NCBI GenBank assembly: GCA_009746045.1 | Contig: RPFO01000213.1 | Coordinates: 4,559,661-4,623,660 of the forward strand | DNA: 64,000 nt | Direction of reading: 5' to 3' | DNA from: Mesostigma viride | Lineage: Eukaryota; Streptophyta; Mesostigmatophyceae; Mesostigmatales; Mesostigmataceae | Part shown: positions 12,989-23,814 of the stretch, piece after piece | Layout: each line of letters starts with the position of its first letter | Position numbering within the stretch: position 1 is the stretch's first letter | Notes under the pieces: model-generated | The model's input: the letters and a program-made list of their open reading frames with translations, nothing else | What the model was told of the DNA's origin: nothing | The model's database searches: none | Program-made: the position numbers and the translations under genes

Positions 12989-13341
12989 AGGGAGCCCCCT
13001 CCCTACGCAGAGAGAAGGAAACCAAAGGGGTAGGAAAAACCTAATGCACCCAGCACACACCAACACAATCGATAGACCATCCCAGATACAAAGCACCAAT
13101 AGTTCACACGGTCTCCACCACCACGCCGGGTGGTGTAGGGTTAGCCAGCACCAAGCCTGGTGGTAGGTTCCCCTAACTGCGTGGAACGGAGTCCTGGCCG
13201 GGGGGACGGCACTGGGCAGGACACACAGAGTAAACACATCAGCGCTAAGGACCAAGAACAGCCAACCAACTGGCCAGAATATGAGGGCGACTCTATATAC
13301 CGGAGGGACAACACCCTCAGGTCGGGCCTAAGGCCCTCTAT

Positions 13342-14552
13342 CTAGTGGCCATCCGTCTGATAAGTGCCACGAGAGGCCAGCAGGACCTCCAGGTAGGCCT
13401 GGTAGTGGGCCACATCCTCGACATTGTCATGCCTATCTACAGTGAGGAAAACATCGGCCCACACGCCGTCAGGAAAGAGGCCCAGGAAGGCCCAGTAATA
13501 CCTATGCTGCGTGAGGACGACCTGGCCACGGGCCCAGTCCAGAAAGCCACAGGCAAAGAGGCGAAGGAAAGGCTCTACCGCGATCAAGCAAAGGGCCCGC
13601 AGGAGGAGGCGATGGTACCGGATCCGAGGGCGCATACCCGTCGGGAAGAACAGGTCCACCAGGGGCTCCACGTTGGACGGCCACAACCGGATGTGCCGAA
13701 CCTCGCGGGAGCGCCACCGACGAACACACTGTCGCGACCCGAATGTCTCTAGGTAGTCGCTGGCCCGAGGAGGAGGGTGACCGCGGGAGTCTAGACCCTG
13801 GCCCGGGATAGGCGCCGGGCGACGGGCATCCCACTCAAGGATGGGCTGGAGGACCGTAGTGTACGCAGCACCCGGCACCGCAGGAAACTCTACCGTAAGG
13901 GCATCCGAAGCCATAATGCCCAGAGGCGGAGGGTACGCCCACTGGAACCCACCGTAGGTGTCCAAGTCGTTGTGGCGCCTAGCCCAGCGATACAGAACGC
14001 GCCGAACCAGGATCTCACCCTGGAACACCGGATCAGCTAAAATAACCATGTCGAAAGGAGGCCGATCAGTCTCAATGGGTAGGCCACGATCCCGAGGCGC
14101 CCGACCGACACCTGGGAGAACCCGTAGTCCTGACATGGGAGAGATGGCAAGCTCAGCAGAGGCGCGCGGCAGGTCACACTGTCGGCAGGCGAGTGCGGAC
14201 ATACCATACCCCGGAATGGGCGTGTCGCGCGACTCCGGCGTCGCATGCACCACAGAAGGGGCCCTGTCCCGATCACCCTGGGACAACTCCCGGAGGGAAT
14301 CGGCAGCGCGGGTGGCACGAGGATCCTGACCGGTAGACCGAACAACCGCCACCAAGGACCGCGAGGCCGAAGGGGCAGGGGCCGAAGCAGGGGCCGACAC
14401 AGGGGCGGGAGCCGACACCGACGCAGGTGGCACTGGTACAACAGGAGGTCGCGCCGGACCCGAAGCCAGAGACTTCGAGAGAGACTCAGGGCCGTGACGG
14501 ACCCGCCACCGCAGCTGGCGCGCCGGTCTCCGTTGCCGGCGCACCCTCAGGC
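13342..14552 (-). CDS. LTR element accessory ORF, C-terminal part
   Basis: An uninterrupted frame of about 400 codons to TGA at 13342, downstream of the chromodomain ORF on the element's coding strand. The N-terminal part is Pro/Ala/Ser-rich. The C-terminal two thirds look globular (PFDMVILADPVFQGEIL, YTTVLQPILEWDARRP, HNVEDVAH-like text, RYYWAFLGLFPDGVWADVFL). It resembles no gag, pol or envelope motif I know; I see no signal peptide or membrane segment. At 14552 it is broken by the nested element, and the frame resumes at 18500 in the same phase, so this was one protein of roughly 700 residues or more starting near 19611. Function unknown; other explanations are a captured host gene or a second structural protein. 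Confidence 0.6.
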
Positions 14553-17500
14553 TGTCGCGTCCGTGATCTATCACGTCCGCAATTCAGATTTTAGCGTAAT
14601 TCTGACGTCCGCAGCCTTGTGCGGGTTGCTATACCGCGGCCCGGTACTGACGCCGCGGATCTCAATTGTACTCACGCGCCAAGTCCGCTGAATTTGCTGA
14701 CGGAACTTTTGGGCGGACCTGAATTTCACTGACATTCGTCACAAGGGCAGTTTGCCGAATGCTGGTACGCAGCAAGCCGGCGAGGCACTGAGCAGATGTG
14801 CAATTTCAGGATTTCAACGTGGGACACCAGACACAAATGCAAGGAAGCCCCAGGCGGTGCCTGGCATAGCCGATAGATTTGCCCTTGTATATTTGTGTTC
14901 GCTTGACAGATAAAGCTTGAAGTTTAGCTTGTCGGAAATTAGACAATGTTATGATTGGCTGATGTCTAAAGTGGCGCTAGTGGCGCCAGCCGCCAGGCTT
15001 GAGCTTTGAGCAGTATAGAAGGATGAGCAACGAACCATGGTGGTCGTTGTTCGTCCGTTTCTCTCCCTCACAACTGGTTTGTTGTCTTCATGGGGTGAAA
15101 TAGTTCGAGCAGCCCGGAGCAGCCCCCGTGAGTGGTTGCATGCAGTCAGTTGCCATGAGGATGGACTGACGGATATGACAATGTATTGGTTTTGTTAAGA
15201 ATGTGTGTAAGACTGAGAACGAGACAAGGGACAGGGCCTTCGGGCACCCTGGTCGTCGTTGGCAAGAATGCCAGTAGGAACTAGGTCGGGAACACACGCG
15301 CACTGCCGCCACAAGGGGCCTGCAGTGGCGTCAACCAAGGGACCTCACAGCTGCTCTTATAACTACAACATTACAACTCGACACTCTTTGTAATTCGTCA
15401 TGTATCTCATTGGAATTGAAATGTCTTTTGGTTGCTTTAATGATAAAGCATGGTCTCAAGAATCGGCTGGTTGGGCCGGATTGCCTGTCATGAAGGTGGC
15501 GGTGCCATAAAGGACCGCACCTTTCATTCTCATTTTAAACGGACGAACAACCCATGATGGGTTCAGTCCGGCCAGCCTGGATGTTCCTCCTGCTTCACCC
15601 AGGGAAGCACAAGGAAAAGGTTATTGCTTAGCCTTCAAAAGCATCTGAAGAGGTTAGGCTTTTCCCGGTAAAAAGCCATCGAAGGGGTTATTGCTAAGCC
15701 TTTAAAAGCATGCATGTTAAGGTTGTTGCTGATCCTGGAAAAGCATCTTGGAGCAGCTGGATTTTTTTTTTTTCTTTTTGCTGCTGCCTGGAATGACGCC
15801 CTCTTTGGGCTTCCTTCTTTAGTGTGAGATGCCTTTCTTTCACTTTTTGCTCTCACGTTGTTGTGAGCTAAATAGTGGGGGGGAGGTGGCATATCTCACA
15901 CATGAAAACTGCTGATAGTGGATGCATTCCAAGTAGCGGTAATGACCAGTCCAGGATGATATGGCACGCAAACGCGACAGCTGTCGCGTCCGTGATCTAT
16001 CACGTCCGCAATTCAGATTTTAGCGTAATTCTGACGTCCGCAGCCTTGTGCGGGTTGCTATACCGCGGCCCGGTACTGACGCCGCGGATCTCAATTGTAC
16101 TCACGCGCCAAGTCCGCTGAATTTGCTGACGGAACTTTTGGGCGGACCTGAATTTCACTGACATTCGTCACAAGGGCAGTTTGCCGAATGCTGGTACGCA
16201 GCAAGCCGGCGAGGCACTGAGCAGATGTGCAATTTCAGGATTTCAACGTGGGACACCAGACACAAATGCAAGGAAGCCCCAGGCGGTGCCTGGCATAGCC
16301 GATAGATTTGCCCTTGTATATTTGTGTTCGCTTGACAGATAAAGCTTGAAGTTTAGCTTGTCGGAAATTAGACAATGTTATGCATGATTGGCTGATGTCT
16401 AAAGTGGCGCTAGTGGCGCCAGCCGCCAGGCTTGAGCTTTGAGCAGTATAGAAGGATGAGCAACGAACCATGGTGGTCGTTGTTCGTCCGTTTCTCTCCC
16501 TCACAACTGGTTTGTTGTCTTCATGGGGTGAAATAGTTCGAGCAGCCCGGAGCAGCCCCCGTGAGTGGTTGCATGCAGTCAGTTGCCATGAGGATGGACT
16601 GACGGATATGACAATGTATTGGTTTTGTTAAGAATGTGTGTAAGACTGAGAACGAGACAAGGGACAGGGCCTTCGGGCACCCTGGTCGTCGTTGGCAAGA
16701 ATGCCAGTAGGAACTAGGTCGGGAACACACGCGCACTGCCGCCACAAGGGGCCTGCAGTGGCGTCAACCAAGGGACCTCACAGCTGCTCTTATAACTACA
16801 ACATTACAACTCGACACTCTTTGTAATTCGTCATGTATCTCATTGGAATTGAAATGTCTTTTGGTTGCTTTAATGATAAAGCATGGTCTCAAGAATCGGC
16901 TGGTTGGGCCGGATTGCCTGTCATGAAGGTGGCGGTGCCATAAAGGACCGCACCTTTCATTCTCATTTTAAACGGACGAACAACCCATGATGGGTTCAGT
17001 CCGGCCAGCCTGGATGTTCCTCCTGCTTCACCCAGGGAAGCACAAGGAAAAGGTTATTGCTTAGCCTTCAAAAGCATCTGAAGAGGTTAGGCTTTTCCCG
17101 GTAAAAAGCCATCGAAGGGGTTATTGCTAAGCCTTTAAAAGCATGCATGTTAAGGTTGTTGCTGATCCTGGAAAAGCATCTTGGAGCAGCTGGATTTTTT
17201 TTTTTTCTTTTTGCTGCTGCCTGGAATGACGCCCTCTTTGGGCTTCCTTCTTTAGTGTGAGATGCCTTTCTTTCACTTTTTGCTCTCACGTTGTTGTGAG
17301 CTAAATAGTGGGGGGGAGGTGGCATATCTCACACATGAAAACTGCTGATAGTGGATGCATTCCAAGTAGCGGTAATGACCAGTCCAGGATGATATGGCAC
17401 GCAAACGCGACAGCTGTCGCGTCCGTGATCTATCACGTCCGCAATTCAGATTTTAGCGTAATTCTGACGTCCGCAGCCTTGTGCGGGTTGCTATACCGCG

Positions 17501-18499
17501 GCCCGGTACTGACGCCGCGGATCTCAATTGTACTCACGCGCCAAGTCCGCTGAATTTGCTGACGGAACTTTTGGGCGGACCTGAATTTCACTGACATTCG
17601 TCACAAGGGCAGTTTGCCGAATGCTGGTACGCAGCAAGCCGGCGAGGCACTGAGCAGATGTGCAATTTCAGGATTTCAACGTGGGACACCAGACACAAAT
17701 GCAAGGAAGCCCCAGGCGGTGCCTGGCATAGCCGATAGATTTGCCCTTGTATATTTGTGTTCGCTTGACAGATAAAGCTTGAAGTTTAGCTTGTCGGAAA
17801 TTAGACAATGTTATGCATGATTGGCTGATGTCTAAAGTGGCGCTAGTGGCGCCAGCCGCCAGGCTTGAGCTTTGAGCAGTATAGAAGGATGAGCAACGAA
17901 CCATGGTGGTCGTTGTTCGTCCGTTTCTCTCCCTCACAACTGGTTTGTTGTCTTCATGGGGTGAAATAGTTCGAGCAGCCCGGAGCAGCCCCCGTGAGTG
18001 GTTGCATGCAGTCAGTTGCCATGAGGATGGACTGACGGATATGACAATGTATTGGTTTTGTTAAGAATGTGTGTAAGACTGAGAACGAGACAAGGGACAG
18101 GGCCTTCGGGCACCCTGGTCGTCGTTGGCAAGAATGCCAGTAGGAACTAGGTCGGGAACACACGCGCACTGCCGCCACAAGGGGCCTGCAGTGGCGTCAA
18201 CCAAGGGACCTCACAGCTGCTCTTATAACTACAACATTACAACTCGACACTCTTTGTAATTCGTCATGTATCTCATTGGAATTGAAATGTCTTTTGGTTG
18301 CTTTAATGATAAAGCATGGTCTCAAGAATCGGCTGGTTGGGCCGGATTGCCTGTCATGAAGGTGGCGGTGCCATAAAGGACCGCACCTTTCATTCTCATT
18401 TTAAGGTGGCATATCTCACACATGATTACTGCTGATAGTGGATGCATTCCAAGTAGCGGTAATGACCAGTCCAGGATGATATGGCACGCAAACGCGACA
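14553..18499. mobile_element. Three tandem ~1.43-kb non-coding elements with inverted ends
   Basis: Copies at 14553-15979 (1,427 bp), 15982-17412 (1,431 bp) and 17415-18499 (internally deleted by about 350 bp). Each starts TGTCGCG and ends CGCGACA. Copies are separated by GC, giving the perfect palindrome CGCGACAGCTGTCGCG at both junctions. Copies 1 and 2 differ mainly by a 4-bp GCAT insertion. No frame exceeds about 93 codons. The left flank also ends in GC while the right flank begins TATTG, so no simple target duplication surrounds the array. TG...CA ends suggest a long LTR-like or non-autonomous retroelement; short inverted ends also allow a TIR transposon. An internal 15-bp inverted pair (GTTGTTCGTCCGTTT) lies at about 15046 and 15536. 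Confidence 0.85.
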
Positions 18500-19611
18500 T
18501 ATTGAAAATAGGGCCCGTAGGGACAGGCAGTCCGGCATAAGATTGGTTGCCATCCAAACTCCAGTCGGGCACCGGAATCCTCTGCGGGGGACCACCCTCC
18601 CAAAGCCTGGGATGATCGCCCGTGTCGCTGAAGAAACCCCGCACTGGCTGCGATGACACAGCGGGTGGCCCAGAGGAGGCGACGGCGGGCACAGCCGAGG
18701 GGACGGAAGACTCGTGTTGCTGCGCAGAAACGTCGGTCGCAGGCGCCGAGGCACCCGGAGGTGTCGGAGCCGCAGCAACCGAAGGGGTAGGGGGCGCAGG
18801 CGAAACCACCGGTGCCGAAACAACCGAAGGGATAGGGGGCGCGGACACCACAGACACCCCACCTGGCGTGGCCGGAGTCTGCGCTTGGGCCGCCAGAAGG
18901 CCCCGAACGCCGTGGTCAGGGACTGGATCTGAGCCTGCATAGCCGAAACCGTCGCCGAAAGAGGATCAGGCAAACCCAGAGGGGTAGGCTCCACTGCAAC
19001 ACGCCGGGTCGACCGTGGGGACGACGGGACGGGGAGGGAGGAGCAGACGCTGAGGAGGAGGGCGCAGCGCTCGAGGCTGAATATTCTGGAGTATAATGTA
19101 CCTCGGCTGGGGCGCCCGTAGGGGCAGGACCACAACTGCTAATCCCGCCGACTGATCAGCTATCTCCATGAATTCTACGGCCCGTAGAGGTCGCAGGGGT
19201 TCTCATCTACCTCGCATCACCCTCAGCCGGAAGCCAGGGGAACACCTCCCGTAGGCAGGTGCGGCCCACAGGGGTAGAAAGGTAGGAGAACACTCGGGAG
19301 CACTGGAGAACCGCAGCTATCTGTCCCAAGGCGGACAGCGGGAACCACACCCTAACAAACAGTGCCCGGCATCGTCGAACCCGTGCAAAACAAGCTGGTG
19401 CGGCTCATCAGGGGAAGGGCCGTACCACGTGACCCCAAAGAGGGCAGCCCTGACTAAACCCGCATGTTGGGCCTGGAGGGCCGGCTGCACACGCCACCCG
19501 GGTAACTGGACCGCGACACCCAGCGGCCCGGAAGGGCCTCGAAATACAGCTCAGGGTCCGGGGGGGCGGGGACGGCAGCGAGCTCTCAGCCGGAGGGGTA
19601 GGCTCTGACAT
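18500..19611 (-). pseudogene. LTR element accessory ORF, N-terminal part, frameshifted
   Basis: The likely start is ATG at 19611 (MSEPTPPAESSLPSPPP), 77 bp past the chromodomain stop. A C-run near 19560 breaks the frame; the continuation reads DPELYFEALPGRW, then HQLVLHGFDDAGHCLLG in another frame, a stretch with IAAVLQCSRVFSYLSTPVGR, and finally a Pro/Ser/Ala-rich linker with MQAQIQSLTTAFGAF and VPDWSLDGNQSYAGLP. It ends at the nested insertion at 18500 and continues in phase at 14552. The composition (folded start, low-complexity middle) recalls a second gag-like protein, but I recognise no domain. Confidence 0.5.
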
Positions 19612-19687
19612 GACGGCTGCGGAGGGGAGGGGACAACCAACCACCCGTCGACAGCAGACATAACATAAGAGAGGAGAAGGTCTACAA

Positions 19688-20118
19688 CTAGAGCTTATGC
19701 AGGGTTTTATACTCCTGCAGCAGGCGACTACACCCATCTAGCTCACTCTCCGTATACCAGACCTTATCTACCTCACTACGAGCATACATCCACTTCACCT
19801 TATACTGGCGCTGGGTACCGCGGCCCTTTTTGATATCTCTATGGGCCACGATACCCTCTACCTCATCCTCTACCTCACCAGTATCCGGATTATGCTCTAA
19901 AGGGGCAGGGGCTAATTCTCTACCAGCGAACGTGCTCTGATGATAGAGCTTCAGCTGGCTTCTATGAAAGGTGCGAGAGTGGGTCTGCCAAGAGGTAGGA
20001 ATATCTATCTCATACAGGAAATTACCTACTCTAGACAACACACGGAAGGGTCCTAAGAAGGCGGGCCTAAGTTTCACTTTCAGTTCAGCTTCGAACTTAT
20101 GAGCGAAGCGGCCAACAC
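19688..20118 (-). CDS. Integrase C-terminus: GPF motif and chromodomain
   Basis: Continues the integrase after a one-base frame change near 20115. LGPFRVLSRVGNFLYEID is the GPY/F module, followed by HSRTFHRSQLKLYH. The last ~55 residues (EVEGIVAHRDIKK, QYKVKWMYA, VWYTESEL, LLQEY) match a chromodomain, including the YKVKW strand and the W of the aromatic cage. Chromodomains of this element class direct integration to marked chromatin. Stop at 19688. Confidence 0.88.
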
Positions 20119-22085
20119 GGGGCCTTCTACTAAGACTAAATCTCCTATTTCTATCTCAGGTGCTCTTCTATCTAATGAGGCACGCAACCTAGCAAGGTAT
20201 TTGGCCTGCGCCCTATGGTACCCTGCAATAGCGTTGTCGTGTGCATTCTTCATCTTATCTAATAACGCCTGCACACCTTCTACAGTATCCCGGGACACAT
20301 CATCCTTGTCCCTTAAAGGACTAGCTAAGAGAGAGGTAGGGGTAAGAGGTTGTCTACCAGTATCTAGGAAGAAGGGCGTATAACCATGCGCAGCCTGAGG
20401 GCAGTTGTTAAGGGAAAACTCTACCAGACATAGATAATCCTCCCAATCACTCCCAGAGCCATTCACATAGTGCCGCAGAGCTTCTTCCACTACCCTATTC
20501 AAACGTTCTACTAAATGAGACGAGGAGGAGTGGTAGGCAGTACCGAAGGTGACCTTGGTACCGATAGCAGCGAAGAACTGCTGCCAAAAATCAGAAGTAA
20601 ATAACTTATCCTTATCACTAATAAACTGCCTACTCAAACCATGATATCTATATACGTTATTAAGGTATAGGCGTGCGCAATCGCGTGCGGTGAGTTCTAA
20701 GGGACACGGCACGAGATGACACATACGAGTAAAACGATCTACAAAAACAAGGATCTGGGCGTTACCTCTATCATTCTTCCTAAAAGGTCCTACAAAATCC
20801 ATCATAATGGAGTCCCACGGCATGATGGGATCAGGTAAGGTCCTAGGCTCTGCTATCTGTCCTACATTGTTGGGTTTCATCTCCTGGCAAGATTGACAGG
20901 TTCTAACATACTCATCTACATCCTTTAAAAGGGAAGGCCAGTAGTAAGAGCGGGCTACTAGGTCCCGTACCCGTTTACCACCCTGATGAGCAGCTAAGTC
21001 ATGCAACTCAAAGAGCAAGGAGGAGCGACAGATAGGAGGGACATACAGGCGCCATTGAGGGGGAGAATCTGCTATCTGCACATATAAAAATCCACCTACA
21101 AATTTACAAGGGTGCTTGCCTAATTGTTGGGGATGGGCAGCAATGGCAGCTAATGCTTCCGGCTCAGTGGCCGTAAATCTACTAATAAGGCGTTCAAGAT
21201 CAGAGGTAGGCATCGCTACAGAGGTATCCAGAACAGGTTTAAAGAGATCTCCTACCGCCTTGCCAAAGAGAAGGGGAGGTCCTAGAGGGACTATGTTTTC
21301 ATAAGACTTTCCTGACCTAGTCGCTATATGGCTAAGCGGTATAGAAATTTTATTTTTCCCCTCCCCCCCCACCGAGACCACAGGAAGGGCCTCACACGGG
21401 AGAGAGAGTCCTACGTGAGAAAGGAGATCAGGCATGCGAACAGCTGTATGAAAGAGGTAGGCATAGGATTCATCATCAGGTAGTTCACCATACGGGGTTA
21501 CACCCATAGTAGTAGGAACTAGAGTAGTATTGAGAACATCAAGGTCCTCGAAAAAGGAGTAATCTGCACGACGGGAGAGTGCATCTGGTACTATGTTATC
21601 TACACCCTTAACATACTGAAGTTTAAAAGGGGAAAACTGTGCTAAAAACTCCATCCAGCGCGCTTGACGAGGGGTAAGGTTGGGTTGTGAGAGAAGATGG
21701 GTAAGGGGACGGTGATCCGTCTGGATAACTAATCTATAAGGATCAATCTCACAGGGTTCATTCAGACAAACATCAAATTGAGCACCTTTAAGAAAGTGCT
21801 GCCACGCGTGGCAACAATACACCACAGCTAATAGTTCTTGCTGGTGTACGGGATAGTTACGCTCCGCAGGAAGCATTGTCCTAGAGATATACTCGATTGG
21901 CTGTAAGCCCTGACCCTGATCCTGGAGAAGGACGCCCCCTATAGCTACCTTGCTAGCATCTGTAGCTACAACAAAGGGTTTAGTAGTATCCGGTAGGATG
22001 AGTACGGGAGGGGAGAGGAGTAGGGATTTTAGACACTGAAAAGCCGACTGACATTCACTACTCCAAACAAAGGGGATATCCTTCT
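20080..22085 (-). CDS. Pol: RNase H and integrase core
   Basis: RNase H begins around 22000 with VVATDASKVAIGGVLLQD and continues through QELLAVVYCCHAWQHFL, IQTDHRPLTHLL and VPDALSRR. The integrase zinc finger follows (LHDLAAHQGG with the two His, then CQSC), then the DDE core: MDFVGPF, FISDKDKLFTS, and the Glu in HLVERLNR. The usual STAYHPQTDGQ stretch before that Glu is replaced by GTAYHSSSSH. The frame shifts near 20115 into the chromodomain frame. Confidence 0.92.
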
Positions 22086-23340
22086 TTAATAGATGATTAA
22101 TAGGGCTGCTATAGTTGCGAAACGCGGGATAAAACGCCTATAGTAAGAAGCAATTCCTAGAAAACTACGTACACCTTTAACGTCGGTAGGGGTAGGCCAT
22201 TCCTGAATTGACTTAGTCTTGTCCGGGTCGGTAGCAACCCCGGCATCTGACAGACGTGCCCTAAAAATGGGACACTCTACCAGAGCGAACTTTAGCACGG
22301 CGCGCCCATAAAGAATTTTCAGCCATGATTTCTAATACTTTCTTTAAATCACGTAGGTGCGTTTCAAAATCAGGAGAATAAATAAGGATATCATCTAAGT
22401 AAGCTTGAGCACAAGAACGGTCATGCTCAGATAAAGAAACAGAGGAGAAGGAAGGATCCTTTAAATCAGAGGACACTTGAGGAAGGTGAGAATTTCCCAT
22501 AACAGGTCTAAGCACTTCATTCATTAACATTTGGAAAGAGGCAGGAGAGTTACAGAGTCCCATAGCCGCTACTCTAAACTGGTAATGCCCAAAAGGGGTA
22601 GCAAAGGCGGTTTTGTGGCAATCCTCAGGAGCTATACGTAGTTGCCAAAAACCATCCGCACAATCTAGTACTGTGAAACAGGTAGAACCTTTAACCTTAT
22701 TAAATATATCATCAATACGAGGTAGAGGGTATTTAGACTTCACAGTAATATCGTTTAACTTCCTATAATCAGTAACTAGGCGAAACTTGCCATTTGGCTT
22801 AGGAACTAACAGGACACCAGCGGAGTAGGGGGAGTTACTAGGCTCTATCAATCCTGCTTCTAATAGTGATACTAAAATCTGTTTTAGTTCCTTTAATTCG
22901 GTAGGGCCCATTCTATACATCGGAGAGTGCGTAGGAACTGCACCGTCCTTGATAACTACACGGTGTAAAACAGAACGAGGAGGAGGATAAGAAGGAGTCT
23001 TTTCTTCAAATACTTTTGAGGAATCTATCACAGCCATGTATCTTACTATTTCATTTTCAGTAAATCCCACTCCTATTGTATCCACTGTATTTACATCTAT
23101 ATCCACACTATTATTAGTGATAGGTATCTCTTGTACTTCTAACTGAAGGAACATACATAATAGGTATCCATATTCCTTTAGTTCAGATCGCAATTCGTCA
23201 TTGGACATTAATACTTCAGGTATAGGTCTCACAGGAGGATCAACAGGTGTAGGAGGAGTAATATCTACCAAGGATAAATTTTCTAATCTATAATGACGTT
23301 CTGGTACCCAGTAAGAGCTATCTGGAAACCAAATGACCAT
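22086..23340 (-). CDS. Pol: reverse transcriptase
   Basis: Ty3/gypsy RT: LVPKPNGKFRLVTDYRKLN, YPLPRIDDI, FTVLDCADGFWQLRI, TAFATPFGHYQFRVAAMGL and an intact catalytic YLDDILIYS at about 22380. An insertion of roughly 30 residues with Ser/Asp-rich text lies just before YLDDIL. After about 22300 the frame changes; the thumb/connection reads SFLGIASYYRRFIPRFA at 22086-22298. The frameshift disables full-length pol. Confidence 0.92.
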
Positions 23341-23350
23341 AGTATCATAA

Positions 23351-23752
23351 TTAATAGTAATTTTTATCCTGGTGCCAATCTAATCCTAGTAATACATCAG
23401 CTGTAGTGATAGGGCCTATAGTGGCCGTCAGGTTGACCGTACGTCCTTGTATGACCAGGGGAAGGGACACCGTACCCGGGGAATGACTGGTGCGACCGTC
23501 AGCATAATGGACAGTGACAGTTTTTGTGTGAGGGGTAGGGACTAGTCCTAAACGCCTAACTAGGGCCTCGCTCACAAAGGAGCTAGCCGCACCGCTATCC
23601 ACTAACACAGAGACATTCAAGAGTTCATCAGCATGCAAGAAGGGGTCTACAACAGTATGAGGGACGGTTAAGCCACCATTCAAGAACATAAGAGGACGCA
23701 CACGTAGTGGTAGGGATGATTCAGCTCCTACAGAGGTTATAAAAACAGGCAA
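23351..23752 (-). CDS. Pol: retropepsin-type aspartic protease
   Basis: VSVLVDSGAASSFVSEALV holds the catalytic D-S-G motif; DVLLGLDWH near the end matches the second conserved element (LG-DW) of Ty3/gypsy proteases. It lies between the zinc knuckle and RT, as expected. It ends at a stop just before the RT frame. Confidence 0.85.
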   Translation of the reverse strand: MPVFITSVGAESSLPLRVRPLMFLNGGLTVPHTVVDPFLHADELLNVSVLVDSGAASSFVSEALVRRLGLVPTPHTKTVTVHYADGRTSHSPGTVSLPLVIQGRTVNLTATIGPITTADVLLGLDWHQDKNYY

Positions 23753-23814
23753 GCAAAAATTATTATCTGGGGTACTATCTAAGGACCTGTCCAGGTTACC
23801 CCCGGCTGACAGGC

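Noticed and set aside
13345-14691. Plus-strand frames opposite the accessory ORF
   Set aside because: The minus frame is longer, in line with the LTR element's coding strand, and continues in phase beyond the insertion; the plus frames are its shadows.
14553-18499. Repeated 74-89-codon frames (for example 15635-15892 and 17068-17325) as real genes
   Set aside because: They recur only because the unit is duplicated. They show no motif or codon bias, and several overlap on opposite strands.
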